A stretch of 64,000 bases of DNA from Melioribacteraceae bacterium (GCA_021739765.1 JAIPBD010000022.1:1-64000), one strand, 5' to 3'; positions 1-10,777 are shown, counted from the stretch's first letter. The notes: a model not told the origin generated them from the letters alone. Program-made: numbers and translations.

Positions 1-830
1 ACAATTTTTTTAATTTCGTTCATCACTCTGAAACAATCATCAGAAAAATATGTTGTACTAAACTTTTCCCAGATATAGTTTACAGCTTGTTCGCTCGGAT
101 GCAGTAAATCAGACGCGAAAAACCTGTAATCCCGCAAATCGTCCATTAATATTTCATACGACGGGAAGTAATCGGCGATGGGAATGTTTTTAACAACTTC
201 ATTCACAGCAAGCAGTAATGTTGATTTGCTCAACTGATTTTCAACCGCTCCATTCTTCCAATGTCTGATCGGGCTTACTGTTAGAATTATTTTTGCGTGT
301 GGGCTGATTTGATTAATTATTGTAATCATTCGAGAAATGTAATCAACGGTTTCGTGCAAGTTTAGTCTGAATGATTTGAATTCCTTGGCTGGAATTTTAT
401 GGCAATTGGAGACAATCCGTTTCTCGTTGATAAATTCAAAAACTAATGCGGTTCCGAGCGAAATAACAATCCACTCGCTTGCTTTTAAAAACTCGCGCGC
501 GTCTTTTAAGGAAGAATTTATTTTTTCTAAACTTTGTAGCGGATCGTGAGATGAAAAATCGGAGTGATGATAAAAAGAGTGAAATTCACCGTTGTGATAA
601 ATCAGGTCATTTTTTTCAAAAATCTTATTTGAATTAATTAAATCAATTGTATTGTATATTGAAATAGGATTGTAAATAATTCCCGTTGGATTAAGCAAAG
701 TCCCGAATTTGAAGTAATTCAATTTTTTCGAAATGTTTTCCGCGAAACATGATCCTATCAAAAAAATTTTGTGGTTGTGTTCTATTTTCGATTTACTGCT
801 TTCGATTTCTACTTCGGTTCTAAACTGCAT
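1..830 (-). CDS. GSCFA domain protein, 3' end outside window
   Basis: Reading the minus strand from the ATG at 830 gives an open frame of 276 codons that runs off the left edge. Residues 24-32 read FLIGSCFAE, the motif that names the GSCFA family (PF08885). Members are SGNH-hydrolase-like proteins thought to act on surface polysaccharides. A later block, FASDLLHPSEQA, supplies the Asp and His expected near the C-terminal part of such a hydrolase fold. No signal peptide is visible. The gene lies 192 bases beyond the propeller lipoprotein gene on the same strand, so it may be a separate unit. The family call is strong; the substrate is unknown. Confidence 0.85.
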   Translation of the reverse strand, partial: MQFRTEVEIESSKSKIEHNHKIFLIGSCFAENISKKLNYFKFGTLLNPTGIIYNPISIYNTIDLINSNKIFEKNDLIYHNGEFHSFYHHSDFSSHDPLQSLEKINSSLKDAREFLKASEWIVISLGTALVFEFINEKRIVSNCHKIPAKEFKSFRLNLHETVDYISRMITIINQISPHAKIILTVSPIRHWKNGAVENQLSKSTLLLAVNEVVKNIPIADYFPSYEILMDDLRDYRFFASDLLHPSEQAVNYIWEKFSTTYFSDDCFRVMNEIKKI

Positions 831-1022
831 CTTATTCCAATTTTACTCCATAACAATATTTGCAAATTTTTGATAAAGTTCTATTCGGAATTCGAATCAA
901 TAGAATTCATTACAAAACGATAAGATTTAATCTTAATTAAATTCCAGGGAAGGTTTGGTGTATTGATTACTCGAAATGCACGACAGAATATATATTGTTT
1001 CAATTAAAGTTTTATTCTAAAA

Positions 1023-2522
1023 CTACTTATTGATTTTCCGTTGTTTGAGTTTGGTAATTCCTCTACCATTTGTTCCAAACCAGAGGTCATTATTATTGCC
1101 CAACCGGGCGACGTTGATATCCATCGTATTTAATTGTGAAGTAATTATACCTTCATACTCACCGACATATAAATCGGTATAAGCATATTGTCTGTTCGTA
1201 CCGCCCTTAATTAATTCTAATCCGTTTCCGGTAGATATCCATTTGTCATTATTTCGATCGACCCAAATATCTCTAATTTCAACACTATGGCGTACAAGCG
1301 AGATTTCGATAAATTCGCCGTTCACATACTTTGTAAGTCCACCCCTATCACCTCGAAAAGTATTTTGGGTATGGGCAAAATAGGGAATATCGTCCTGGTC
1401 AACATCTATCGAAGAGATTCCATTTCCGGGTAAATCTTCAACATTGTATTTGTGATACACTGTGTATCCAACGCCATCAAAGTAATTTATCCCATACGAA
1501 GTTGTGCCTAACCAAGCTGCACCGAAGGCATTAAATCCAATCGCTGAAACAAAACTGTCGGATATTCTCGAATTATTCCTGTCTATAAGTTCCCATTCTC
1601 CATTATCCAAAATGAGTAAGCCGAATTCAGTACCGACCCAGACTCTGCCATCCTGATGAAACTTTATGTCTGAAATCACTCCGATATTCACACCCGGGAA
1701 GTTAAAAGTGACGTTTTCAATAACCCCATTGTCATAAATAGCTAAACCGAAAAGCGTACCAATCCATACTCTGCCGTCAGGTCCTATTTCTATACAATTA
1801 ATTGAATTGTTAGGCAAATTTGAATTACCGGTATTAAAAGTGACAAATTCAACGTCGTCATATCTGGTAATGCCCTCGGAAGTACCGATCCATTTGGTTC
1901 CGGAATCTTCAATTTCAAGAGCTGTAATAAAATCATTAGGCAGATCAGAATTAAGGACATCGTATGAAACCCAAAGAGATGTATCGACTAATGTTAAATT
2001 AATTCGTTGTGTGGTATTGCTTTTCACCACAACTGAATCAACAGCATGCCTGTGTTCTTCGTACTCTCCTCGCACAGTATATTTTTTTGGAATCAACCCA
2101 TAGAAAGTAAAAGGAGTAACAGCTCCGGTAACCGAGCCATCCAAAAATAATCTTACCCCGGATGGTTTTGAAGTGACTTGGATTTTACCATAAACACGCG
2201 GACTTAACCAGTAATCAACAAAAACTTTTTTTGTAGTTCCTTTAACTGCAAATACACTAACAGTTGTATCAAAAAAGTTCTCAATTTTTAATGATATATT
2301 ATAGCCGCCTTCATCCAACCATGTTAATGAATCGGGTGTGTATTGGCCGGTTGCTCTTCCATTAACAAAAATTTCAGCCCCGGAAGGACTAGATTCAACC
2401 AGAATATTTGCGTCTGTAGGTGGGGGCGCTTCAATGGGTGATCTGGAAACTTCCTTTTCGCAAGAGTAAAAAAGAGTTATTGAAACAAAGAGTAGTAAAA
2501 TATTTTTGGTAACATTTTTCAT
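1023..2522 (-). CDS. PEGA-domain and two-component-regulator-type propeller lipoprotein
   Basis: This 499-residue protein starts with a lipoprotein signal ending at Cys21 (LFYSC). Two PEGA repeats follow, at about 39-105 and 112-178. From about 185 to 490 there are repeated blades with motifs such as KWIGTSEGI and RVWIGTLFGL, typical of Reg_prop (ligand-sensing propeller) repeats. Unlike true hybrid sensors it has no transmembrane kinase half, so it is probably a stand-alone surface or periplasmic binding protein. It is the last gene of a three-gene set with the DUF4249 lipoprotein (7-base gap) and the TonB receptor, which suggests a part in uptake or surface recognition. That role is inference. 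Confidence 0.85.
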   Translation of the reverse strand: MKNVTKNILLLFVSITLFYSCEKEVSRSPIEAPPPTDANILVESSPSGAEIFVNGRATGQYTPDSLTWLDEGGYNISLKIENFFDTTVSVFAVKGTTKKVFVDYWLSPRVYGKIQVTSKPSGVRLFLDGSVTGAVTPFTFYGLIPKKYTVRGEYEEHRHAVDSVVVKSNTTQRINLTLVDTSLWVSYDVLNSDLPNDFITALEIEDSGTKWIGTSEGITRYDDVEFVTFNTGNSNLPNNSINCIEIGPDGRVWIGTLFGLAIYDNGVIENVTFNFPGVNIGVISDIKFHQDGRVWVGTEFGLLILDNGEWELIDRNNSRISDSFVSAIGFNAFGAAWLGTTSYGINYFDGVGYTVYHKYNVEDLPGNGISSIDVDQDDIPYFAHTQNTFRGDRGGLTKYVNGEFIEISLVRHSVEIRDIWVDRNNDKWISTGNGLELIKGGTNRQYAYTDLYVGEYEGIITSQLNTMDINVARLGNNNDLWFGTNGRGITKLKQRKINK

Positions 2523-2529
2523 AAAAATA

Positions 2530-3498
2530 TTATTCTGTTAAACCCGGTTCATAACCAAAAGAACGGATATATTCATGGGTAAATTTTACGGCTGTTCGCT
2601 GCTTATAGAACGACCCAAAAATTCCTAACCCACCTTCGATATTTGTATATTCAGCCTGATCCAAACTGATGGAAAAATCCTCCGAAATTGCGGACGTGGA
2701 CGCATAATAACTTGTTAAATATTCATCATAAACCATAATTTCAAGGATAAAAGCAAGGATCTTAAATTTCGTTTTATCAGGTTCCCCTTCGGATATTTCT
2801 TCCATTGCTCTACTGAAGGTTTTTAACTCAATTTCAATCGAATTAGTGAATGATGGTTCGGGATAGTGCGGTAATATTTTTCCGTTGAATTCAATGTATT
2901 CTTGTGGAACAATTTTTTCATACCTGACTTCAGTACCATTTTCGTTTTTAAAGTAAACCACTTTAAATCTTGCGGCTACATACCGATCAGGTTCCGGAGC
3001 AAACCATGCCACATGTATAATCTCAGAATCGTCTTCAGGCGGAATTCTTTTCGAGATATTTGTATAAAACGAGATTTTTTTAGGCAGAGTTGTTGTAGAT
3101 TTTAATCGTCTGCCGTTGGGAAGAAGAGCCTCAATTTCATAAGTTGTACCGGCCTTAGGTACAAAATTATCGACCGTATAAAAAATAAATGGAGTTGAGT
3201 ATCTTCCACCGGGTTGACTCGGAACTGAAGCTTCGCTAAAAAATTCGACTTTATCGCCTTCCCATATTCTCACAATCGCGCCTTCGATCGCTGGATCTTT
3301 TACCTTGCCCGTTTCGAAATTTCTGATGTTATAACTACTGGAAACAGTAACAATCTGCTGAGTAGTATCGGATCTGAGAACCGAGTTCATAATATAATTT
3401 TCGCGATAAACGCCAAACGGTTCATAATCTTCACTGCAAGAAATTGCAAAAAGGCTAATTATCAAAACAAATAATATTTTATTGAATATTTTCATCAT
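2530..3498 (-). CDS. DUF4249 family lipoprotein
   Basis: This 322-residue protein has a lipobox ending at Cys21 (FAISC). It is followed by the early block EPFGVYRENYIMNSVLRSD, which matches the usual start of DUF4249 proteins. These are Bacteroidota outer-membrane lipoproteins coded beside TonB-dependent receptors and probably act as their surface partner. Its start codon overlaps the end of the receptor gene by four bases, so the two are translated from one message. Nothing in the sequence names the ligand. Confidence 0.85.
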   Translation of the reverse strand: MMKIFNKILFVLIISLFAISCSEDYEPFGVYRENYIMNSVLRSDTTQQIVTVSSSYNIRNFETGKVKDPAIEGAIVRIWEGDKVEFFSEASVPSQPGGRYSTPFIFYTVDNFVPKAGTTYEIEALLPNGRRLKSTTTLPKKISFYTNISKRIPPEDDSEIIHVAWFAPEPDRYVAARFKVVYFKNENGTEVRYEKIVPQEYIEFNGKILPHYPEPSFTNSIEIELKTFSRAMEEISEGEPDKTKFKILAFILEIMVYDEYLTSYYASTSAISEDFSISLDQAEYTNIEGGLGIFGSFYKQRTAVKFTHEYIRSFGYEPGLTE

Positions 3499-5735
3499 AT
3501 TTCAAGTTTAACAGTCGCAGTTGGTAGAAATGGCAACATATTGACTCTTTCACCGGTGTTTTTGTCGAAATAAAATAAATTCTTCCGGTCGTATACGTTT
3601 ATAATACTGAAATCGATACTTCCTCTGAAAAATGTAAAATCGAATTTTTTAGAAATATTAAAATCCAGCCTATGGTAATCGGGTAATCGTCCGAGGTTTT
3701 TATCATCGAGAATTGAAATTGGTATTTGATTGTGATAGAAATTCCCGTCAAAATAAATATCATCAATAAAATATTTATCATAAAACCCGGAAAGTTGTGT
3801 AAAAGGCAATCCCGAACTATAAATCCAAACCAAACTCGAACTAACTCCCCATCCCCAATTATACTCTAACGATATATTCGCAGAATGTCTCACATCATAT
3901 CTTGGATAGTATACCCAGTTATCAATTTCTTTGTATGAATAGGCATTTGTGTAAGATGCGGTAAATCGCACCGGATCCGCAGTAAGCCTAACCATAAATT
4001 CAATTCCGTATGATTCCCCTTTTCCGGCAACAAAATCATTGTCAGTTGAAAAGGCTTTATTATCATTTAGAAGAGGTAAACTGAAGATATCTTTGTAATA
4101 CCCTTCAACATTAAATTGGAGGAAATTATACGGCTGCATCTGCACACCGAGAATGTAATGGCGCGATTGAGTCGGTTTAAGATAAAATGGGTTTATAAGC
4201 CAGGGTTCAAAAATTGTGATAACTTCATCTTCATCGGTCACGGTGGAAAGCTCTTGGGAATAAATTCCCCATGCTCCTTTAATCGCAATTTCGGGGATAA
4301 TTCGGTAAGTAAAACTTAATCGTGGTTCAAATCCTCCGGTGTTATCGCCCGCGCCTGAAAGCCCGGTTAAGTTAATTCGTGAACCGATATCAATGCCGAG
4401 ATTTTCATAACGTAAAAATTTATACTTTGCGTAGAAACTTAGAAGCGTTCCATGCGTTCCCACATTTGAAACCGCTCCTTTCGAATTTTCCAAAAACAAC
4501 TTAGTTTCTATATCTTTTACATGCACACCAACACTAAACTCATCTTTGCTATCATAAACATAGGTGAAATCCGTTTTGAATGTAACGTCTTCAACTTTAT
4601 TCAATTTTGGTTTTACATTGCTAAAGTTTGGGATAACCTCGCCTTTGAAATCACTAAAGGACAATCCAAGTTCCAGAAATAGCGGCGAATCACTTATTTG
4701 AAACCAGTTAAAACCAAACAGATTATTTTTCCATTCAAAATCCTCTTTAAATGGATCTCCGTTACTAACTTTGTCGCCACTGAAAAATCCATGAAAAGTA
4801 ACTTTTGCGCCTTTAATCAAGTTTGGAGAACTAAAGTTGGCTTTGAAAGACATATCATAGAAATCTGCAGGTACAGTCTGTTCATTCAAAAATTTCTTGA
4901 GAATATCATTGGAGTAGCTTTTTCTTCCGGTGATCATAAATGATCCGGCAGGTAAAGGGCCTTCGAGCAATAATTTCCCGGTCAAAAATGATGAACTCGC
5001 TTTCGCCGCAAAATTATTTTTATTTCCATCCTTAGTATTAATTTTAAGAACGGATGAAATTCTATCTCCAAATTCTGCTGAGTATCCACCTTTATAAAAC
5101 TCGATACTGTTAATCACTTCGGGATCGATAGCACTGAACAATCCAAGAGCGTGGAATGGATTGTAGAGAGTTACGCCGTTTAATAAGACTAGATTTTGGT
5201 CAGCCGAACCACCTCTTACATAATATCGAGCAGAAACATCGCCGGTTGACTGAACACCTGGCAGATATTGGAGTGAACGAAAAACATCGGTTTCAACACC
5301 TTTGGGCAAATCCTCTAATTCTTTAACGGTTATTCTCTGCAAGCTAATATCTGTCGCGTTAGATTCCGCTACTCTTTGACCAACCTTCTCAATCGTTTGT
5401 AATTCATAGCTTGAGGGCGCGAGTGGAATATCTACTTGTGTAATTTTGTTGGGTTCAACATGAATTCGGAGGCTCTTTTTTATGTATCCGACATAAGAGA
5501 CTATCAATGTATAATTTTTATTGGCCGGAATTGAAGTGAGAAGAAAATAACCATTCTCATCCGTTGAGGCACCCCGGTTTAATTCCTGAACAAGAACATT
5601 ACCAAAAGCTAATGCTTCACTTGTTGAAGAATCACTAACAACCCCTCTTATAATTCCAGTGTTTTGTGAATATGCTACTTGGAAGGAACCAAATAGGAAA
5701 AAGATTATGAAACTATATTTGACCAGCAGTTTAAT
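3495..5735 (-). CDS. TonB-dependent receptor with carboxypeptidase-regulatory-like domain; start codon unusual
   Basis: An outer-membrane receptor of about 746 residues. The first conventional in-frame start is a TTG at 5507, but that lies inside a CarboxypepD_reg-like domain (YTLIVSYVGY). The open frame continues to 5735 and adds a clear signal peptide (FIIFFLFGSFQVAYSQ) and the first half of that domain. No ATG, GTG or TTG occurs in the added stretch, so translation probably begins at ATT (5735) or CTG (5729), just after a GGGGGA ribosome-binding run. The plug domain follows (DVFRSLQYLPGVQSTG), then a long beta-barrel. The 3' end overlaps the DUF4249 gene. The receptor identity is firm; the exact start is open, and a nearby sequencing error could also explain it. 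Confidence 0.85.
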   Translation of the reverse strand: MKLLVKYSFIIFFLFGSFQVAYSQNTGIIRGVVSDSSTSEALAFGNVLVQELNRGASTDENGYFLLTSIPANKNYTLIVSYVGYIKKSLRIHVEPNKITQVDIPLAPSSYELQTIEKVGQRVAESNATDISLQRITVKELEDLPKGVETDVFRSLQYLPGVQSTGDVSARYYVRGGSADQNLVLLNGVTLYNPFHALGLFSAIDPEVINSIEFYKGGYSAEFGDRISSVLKINTKDGNKNNFAAKASSSFLTGKLLLEGPLPAGSFMITGRKSYSNDILKKFLNEQTVPADFYDMSFKANFSSPNLIKGAKVTFHGFFSGDKVSNGDPFKEDFEWKNNLFGFNWFQISDSPLFLELGLSFSDFKGEVIPNFSNVKPKLNKVEDVTFKTDFTYVYDSKDEFSVGVHVKDIETKLFLENSKGAVSNVGTHGTLLSFYAKYKFLRYENLGIDIGSRINLTGLSGAGDNTGGFEPRLSFTYRIIPEIAIKGAWGIYSQELSTVTDEDEVITIFEPWLINPFYLKPTQSRHYILGVQMQPYNFLQFNVEGYYKDIFSLPLLNDNKAFSTDNDFVAGKGESYGIEFMVRLTADPVRFTASYTNAYSYKEIDNWVYYPRYDVRHSANISLEYNWGWGVSSSLVWIYSSGLPFTQLSGFYDKYFIDDIYFDGNFYHNQIPISILDDKNLGRLPDYHRLDFNISKKFDFTFFRGSIDFSIINVYDRKNLFYFDKNTGERVNMLPFLPTATVKLEI

Positions 5736-5827
5736 TTATCCCCCGAACAAACAACCAAAATGAAAACCAATAACTAATCTAATCGTTTGTTCCCAAAAAA
5801 GTATACTATTATTTTTCTCTTTTTTAC

Positions 5828-7240
5828 TTAAAAAAACTTTATTAACAAATCTATTAGCTTCGAAACGACCTTTTTGTAGGGTGGAAATAAAAATTTCATC
5901 GCACTTAGAGATGGTTGAATCATCACCGATCGTTCATGAGAAAATGCCTTGAATCCGTAATAACCGCGAGCACTCCCGATTCCACTTGAATTTCTGCCTC
6001 CGAACGGAATATTTGGATTAACATAATGAACAACCACATCATTAATCGCGGCTCCTCCCGATGGTATTTTTAATATTATTTTTTTCGCGTCTTTCACCGA
6101 TTTTGAAAAAACATATAACGCCAATGGATTCGGATTTTTTGAAATTATTTTCTGAATATCTACTTCATCTTTATAAGTAATTATTGGAAGTACCGGGCCA
6201 AAGATTTCGTTTTTCATAAGAAGGGAGCTTAGTTGCACATTGCTGATTATTGTCGGACCAATAAAATTTTTAGATTCATCTACATCTCCTCCAAATTCAA
6301 CTACGGCATTATTGCTTCTTGCTTCTTCCAAATAGCTTGCAACTCTTCTTACATGCGATTGATTAACTATCCTGCAAAAATCACCGTTTTTTTCTAATTC
6401 ACTCTTCCCGTAATATTTTGAAATTGATTCCTTGAGATGAGTTATAAACTGTTGTTTCAAATCATCGGATACAAGCACATAATCGGGGGCAATACAGGTT
6501 TGACCTGCATTCATAAATTTTCCCCAGGCAACTCTTTCCGATGCCAATCTTAAATCTGCATTATCCATAATTATTACAGGAGATTTTCCGCCTAATTCAA
6601 GTGTTACGGATGTTAGATTTTGAGAGGCGGCTGACATTACTTTTTTGCCAATCCCGGTTCCGCCAGTAAAGAAGATATGATCGAAAGGTAACTGCGTTAA
6701 TTTTTGGGAAACTGCTCCATCCCCTTCAATAACAACACCTTCGGATTTTTCGAACACCGCGCCGACAATTTCTTTTATAATCTTGGAGGCATTAGGAGTA
6801 TGCTCGGATGGTTTACAAATAAAATTATTTCCCGCTGCAACCGCTGCAATTAGAGGGTCCATTGCAAGCAAAAATGGGAAGTTCCACGGCGAAATTATCA
6901 ATACCGTCCCTTTCGGTTCAATAAATATTCTGCTTTTTGATCCGAAAAAGGTAATCGGCATTGGAGCCCGCTTCGGTTTACTCCATTTATTGAGTTTTCT
7001 GATAAAAAGTTTAATTTCTGAAGTTGCGGGAAAAATTTCCGTTAGTTTTACTTCATCGGGGGCTTTCCTAAAATCCTTATAAATTGCTTCCTGAATATCA
7101 TTACTTCTTCGAAGAATTTCGTCGTGAAGTTTTTTCAACTTCTGTTTTCTATACGAAATCGGTCTTTGGTTGATAATTCTTTGATTTTGAACTAAATATT
7201 CAAATATTGATTCGATATTTTCAGTTGCGCCAGGATTCAT
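5828..7240 (-). CDS. NAD(P)-dependent aldehyde dehydrogenase, class 3-like
   Basis: This 470-residue enzyme is of the usual length for short, class 3-like aldehyde dehydrogenases, which oxidise aldehydes to acids. It has the cofactor-loop motif FTGGTGIGKK (191-200), the general-base Glu215 in LELGGKSP, and the catalytic Cys249 in NAGQTCIAP. A C-terminal hydrophobic tail (SKLIDLLIKFF) resembles the membrane-attachment tail of fatty-aldehyde dehydrogenases. It is a single gene, divergent from the TonB receptor at 7374. The substrate cannot be read from sequence; long-chain aldehydes are a guess from the tail. Confidence 0.9.
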   Translation of the reverse strand: MNPGATENIESIFEYLVQNQRIINQRPISYRKQKLKKLHDEILRRSNDIQEAIYKDFRKAPDEVKLTEIFPATSEIKLFIRKLNKWSKPKRAPMPITFFGSKSRIFIEPKGTVLIISPWNFPFLLAMDPLIAAVAAGNNFICKPSEHTPNASKIIKEIVGAVFEKSEGVVIEGDGAVSQKLTQLPFDHIFFTGGTGIGKKVMSAASQNLTSVTLELGGKSPVIIMDNADLRLASERVAWGKFMNAGQTCIAPDYVLVSDDLKQQFITHLKESISKYYGKSELEKNGDFCRIVNQSHVRRVASYLEEARSNNAVVEFGGDVDESKNFIGPTIISNVQLSSLLMKNEIFGPVLPIITYKDEVDIQKIISKNPNPLALYVFSKSVKDAKKIILKIPSGGAAINDVVVHYVNPNIPFGGRNSSGIGSARGYYGFKAFSHERSVMIQPSLSAMKFLFPPYKKVVSKLIDLLIKFF

Positions 7241-7323
7241 TTTTACACCTTTTTATTACTCTAAAACGTCTATTTGTTTAGTTAGTAATAGAAGTCAACT
7301 CGTGATTGAATTGCTATTTTCAG

Positions 7324-7331
7324 TATATTTG
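7324..7331 (+). promoter_or_regulatory. Probable Bacteroidota-type -7 box
   Basis: TATATTTG fits the TAnnTTTG consensus used by the primary sigma factor of Bacteroidota. It lies 43 bases before the start at 7374. The upstream -33 element is weak. Confidence 0.4.
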
Positions 7332-7373
7332 CCGTTCAAAATAACGAAATCATCTTCCATTTCAAGCGTCTAA

Positions 7374-9338
7374 ATGAAAAAGGCTTTTATGTTAAAATTG
7401 TTAACTCTGCTAATAATGATACCACCGGTTATGTTTGGTCAACAAGACTCGGTTCGGTCATACGTTCTTGATCCGATTACTGTAAAGAGCGGTTTAATTT
7501 TGGAGCCGCAGACAATTCGTAAGATTAATCTTGAAAAGATTCGGTTTTCAGACGCGAATTCCTTGTACGAAATCGCCCAATATATTCCTTCTGTAAAACT
7601 TCAAAATAATTCTCGAGGGGAAAGTTTGATATACCTTCGAGGTTCGGGCGAGCGACAGATTTCTCTATTTTTTGACGGTGTTCCATTAAATATACCGTGG
7701 GATAACAGAATTAATTTAGGATTGTTACCAACAGATGCAATTCAAGGAATCGAAATTACAAAAGGAGTTCCTTCGATTATTTATGGAACAAATTCCGCTT
7801 CAGGAGTCGTAAATGTCAGTTCAATGGAACCAAGATTTGAAGGACATCAGGGGAGCTTCTCAACACGAATTGGTGAGAATAATCATCAAAAATACTCTGC
7901 ATATTATACGAACGGGAACGAAAAAACTTCTTTTTTAATTTCAGGTTCATACGCAACCGAAGATGCATATAATTTGTCCTCATCTTTTAATAACCCGACA
8001 GCGAATCCGGGAAATAATAGGATAAACAGTTATTTTAAGTCATTAACCGGTTATGCAAAATTGAAGCATTTGTTTTCATCTTCGGCAAGCATTACTGCTT
8101 CGCTTTCGTACACGAATGCAGAAAAAGGAGTACCGCCCGAAATTGATGTCGCGAATCCGAGATTTTGGCAATATCCGGAGTGGAATAAATTGAGCGGCAC
8201 CTTAAACGGTGACCTCCGAATCGGGAATGGAAACAGATCAATTTTAGCTTATACATTATCAATAACAAAATTTGATATGCAAATTGATGAATTTACCGGT
8301 TCCGATTATTCCACAATAAACGAAGTTGAAATCAATGATGATTACATCTATTTCGGCAGATCGATTTACACATATCTTTACGGATCAAATTCAATCTTTA
8401 AATTCGTACTAACTAATCAATATTCAGATCACTTCGAAGGATTTTTAAGCAGCAATTTTTCGGAACTCAAATACTCGCAAAACTTATTTAGCGGCGGCGG
8501 CGAATATGAATACTTCGATGATAATGTAAAAGTCATTTTGGGGTTGGGAATTGACGGCTTGTCGACTCCAAATACCGGCGATAAAGAATCAGGTGAAAAT
8601 ATCTGGGATTTTAGTATTAACTCAGCTTTGCTTTATTCTTTCGATAACAATTATTCGGCACAAATAAATTTAGGTAGGAAAACCCGATTTCCAACTTTAC
8701 GAGAGACATATTCGGGTGCGTTGGGAAGGTTCGTTCCCAACCCGGAACTCAAAGCTGAAGTTATGAATTCGGGAGAGATACAATTTGCGGCTAAATTTAA
8801 AAATTTAACAACCGATTTCAGTTTATTTATGAATTATTTAAATGATGGAATTGTAAGAGTTTCGCTTCCCGGGTCACAATTCCAACGAGTTAACAAAGAC
8901 CAGATAAGAATAATTGGTTTTGAGTTGACGTCGAGTTTCAGAATTGACGAAAATACTTCCGCTGATTTTAATTTTACATATATGAACTCATTCGCGAAAA
9001 GTGAAGATGGCAGTTTTTCTGACTCATTGGAATACAAACCAAATATTCTCGCCGGCTTTAATTTGTATTATAATCTGTCTCAATCCTTGACTTCACTTGT
9101 GGAATTAAATTTTGTCGGCGAAGAATATGGCCTGAAAGAGGGCGATATTTATTTTCAAAAATTGCCCGATTATGTATTAGCAAATTTTAGAACTGGATAT
9201 AATTTCAATTTATTTGAACATAAATCCGAATTGTATTTCAGGATAAATAATCTATTCGACAATTTGTATTACACCAAGTGGGGTTTGCCCGAAGCGGGAA
9301 GATTTTTCAGAGCAGGTTTTACATTTAATTTTAAATAG
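7374..9338 (+). CDS. TonB-dependent receptor
   Basis: A 654-residue outer-membrane receptor. The signal peptide ends near VMFGQQ, and a short TonB-box-like stretch follows. The plug domain covers about 50-150 (NSLYEIAQYIPSV, IYLRGSG, FFDGVPLNIPW, IEITKGVPSIIYG). The rest is a 22-strand-type barrel ending in an aromatic residue pattern (FTFNFK). There is no N-terminal carboxypeptidase-like domain, so it resembles siderophore or vitamin receptors more than SusC. It is followed after 23 bases by a glycosyltransferase and a DUF4922 gene on the same strand. This grouping recurs in Bacteroidota as far as I recall, but its function is not established. Confidence 0.85.
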   Translation: MKKAFMLKLLTLLIMIPPVMFGQQDSVRSYVLDPITVKSGLILEPQTIRKINLEKIRFSDANSLYEIAQYIPSVKLQNNSRGESLIYLRGSGERQISLFFDGVPLNIPWDNRINLGLLPTDAIQGIEITKGVPSIIYGTNSASGVVNVSSMEPRFEGHQGSFSTRIGENNHQKYSAYYTNGNEKTSFLISGSYATEDAYNLSSSFNNPTANPGNNRINSYFKSLTGYAKLKHLFSSSASITASLSYTNAEKGVPPEIDVANPRFWQYPEWNKLSGTLNGDLRIGNGNRSILAYTLSITKFDMQIDEFTGSDYSTINEVEINDDYIYFGRSIYTYLYGSNSIFKFVLTNQYSDHFEGFLSSNFSELKYSQNLFSGGGEYEYFDDNVKVILGLGIDGLSTPNTGDKESGENIWDFSINSALLYSFDNNYSAQINLGRKTRFPTLRETYSGALGRFVPNPELKAEVMNSGEIQFAAKFKNLTTDFSLFMNYLNDGIVRVSLPGSQFQRVNKDQIRIIGFELTSSFRIDENTSADFNFTYMNSFAKSEDGSFSDSLEYKPNILAGFNLYYNLSQSLTSLVELNFVGEEYGLKEGDIYFQKLPDYVLANFRTGYNFNLFEHKSELYFRINNLFDNLYYTKWGLPEAGRFFRAGFTFNFK

Positions 9339-9361
9339 ATATTTAGAGTCGAACGCATTTT

Positions 9362-10777
9362 ATGAATAAATTATCCGTTGTAATTTTTGGGAATGAGCCC
9401 TCACATAAACTACCGGCGCAGCTTAGCAATTATAATATCGTCACAACTGTTACGAAGTGTTCGTACAATTTTGAATCTCCCTCCTATTTAATATCCTTTA
9501 GTGAATTAACAAAAATAGTTTCGAATATTCAAACTGATTACGTTCTGTTTGTGACAAACAACGTAAGTGACATTCCGGAAACGTCCTTACACCGATTATT
9601 AAATGTTGCCGATTCTACCGAGGCTTCATTAATCTATTCTGATTTTTTGTCGCATTCATCTGATGGAGTTCAGTACAGAAAAACAATCGAATATCAACGA
9701 GGAAGTGTAAGAGACAACTTTAATTTTGGCGATGTAATTTTATTGCGAACTGATAGACTCAGATCCGCACTAAGTGAAACGGGAAATGATTTGCTATACT
9801 CCGCTTTCTATTTCACAAGATTAATCTTATCAGAGAAGAATGATTTTTTTCGAATTCCCGAACCACTATATACCGGCTCGCGAATCGATCACCGCAAATC
9901 CGGAGAGAAACAATTTGATTATGTAAATCCGGCAAACCGGAATGTTCAAGTTGAGTTAGAAAAAGTATTTACTACTTTTTTGTCTAAAACGAATTCTTTA
10001 ATTAAGGGGCAGCCGATTCAAATCAGTTTTGAAGATTATTTTGAAATAGAAGCATCTGTTGTAATTCCGGTTCGCAACAGGGTCAAAACCATTAAAGAAG
10101 CTGTTTTATCCGCGATCTCTCAGAAAGCAGATTTTGATTTTAATGTAATTGTGGTTGATAACCATTCGACTGACGGAACGACGGAGTTGATAAAATCATT
10201 GCAAAAAGAACACAAGAATTTGATACACATTATCCCGGAACGAATCGATTTGGGAATTGGCGGATGTTGGAATGAAGGCGTTAACCATCCGAATTGCGGT
10301 AAATTTGTCATCCAGTTGGATAGTGATGATTTATATCTCAATGAAAATACTCTTGCCGCAATCGTTGAAACGTTTTATAAGACGAAAGCCGCGATGGTGA
10401 TCGGTTCCTACAAAATGGTTGATTTTGACCTCAAAGAATTGCCCCCGGGAATTATCGATCACAAGGAATGGACAGACGAAAATGGAAGAAATAACGCCTT
10501 AAGAATTAATGGTTTGGGAGCGCCACGAGCTTTTTACAATCCGATTATTAAAAATTTCCAATTCCCAAATGTGAGTTATGGTGAGGACTATGCAGTCGCA
10601 ATTCGAATTGCGCGGGAATATGGAATAGGCAGAATTTATGAACCGGTATATCTCTGCAGAAGATGGGCAGGCAATTCCGATGCTGATTTATCAATGGAAA
10701 AGGAGAATGAGTTTAATTTTTACAAGGATCGACTCAGAACAATTGAACTTGCCGCGAGAAGGAAATTAAATGCATGA
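9362..10777 (+). CDS. Glycosyltransferase family 2 protein with degenerate N-terminal half
   Basis: This 471-residue protein has a canonical GT2 domain from about residue 231 ([22 protein letters not shown]) with the nucleotide-sugar/metal motif QLDSDD at 318-323. Residues 1-220 look like a second, decayed GT2-like fold ([17 protein letters not shown]) without the acidic motif. It lacks membrane helices, so it acts in the cytoplasm or on its membrane face. The gene overlaps the DUF4922 gene by eight bases, which points to coupled translation and a shared pathway. Donor and acceptor are unknown. Confidence 0.85.
   Translation: MNKLSVVIFGNEPSHKLPAQLSNYNIVTTVTKCSYNFESPSYLISFSELTKIVSNIQTDYVLFVTNNVSDIPETSLHRLLNVADSTEASLIYSDFLSHSSDGVQYRKTIEYQRGSVRDNFNFGDVILLRTDRLRSALSETGNDLLYSAFYFTRLILSEKNDFFRIPEPLYTGSRIDHRKSGEKQFDYVNPANRNVQVELEKVFTTFLSKTNSLIKGQPIQISFEDYFEIEASVVIPVRNRVKTIKEAVLSAISQKADFDFNVIVVDNHSTDGTTELIKSLQKEHKNLIHIIPERIDLGIGGCWNEGVNHPNCGKFVIQLDSDDLYLNENTLAAIVETFYKTKAAMVIGSYKMVDFDLKELPPGIIDHKEWTDENGRNNALRINGLGAPRAFYNPIIKNFQFPNVSYGEDYAVAIRIAREYGIGRIYEPVYLCRRWAGNSDADLSMEKENEFNFYKDRLRTIELAARRKLNA

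Noticed and set aside
1807-2103. Open frame opposite the PEGA/propeller gene
   Set aside because: The opposite strand holds a well-supported lipoprotein; this frame has no motif.
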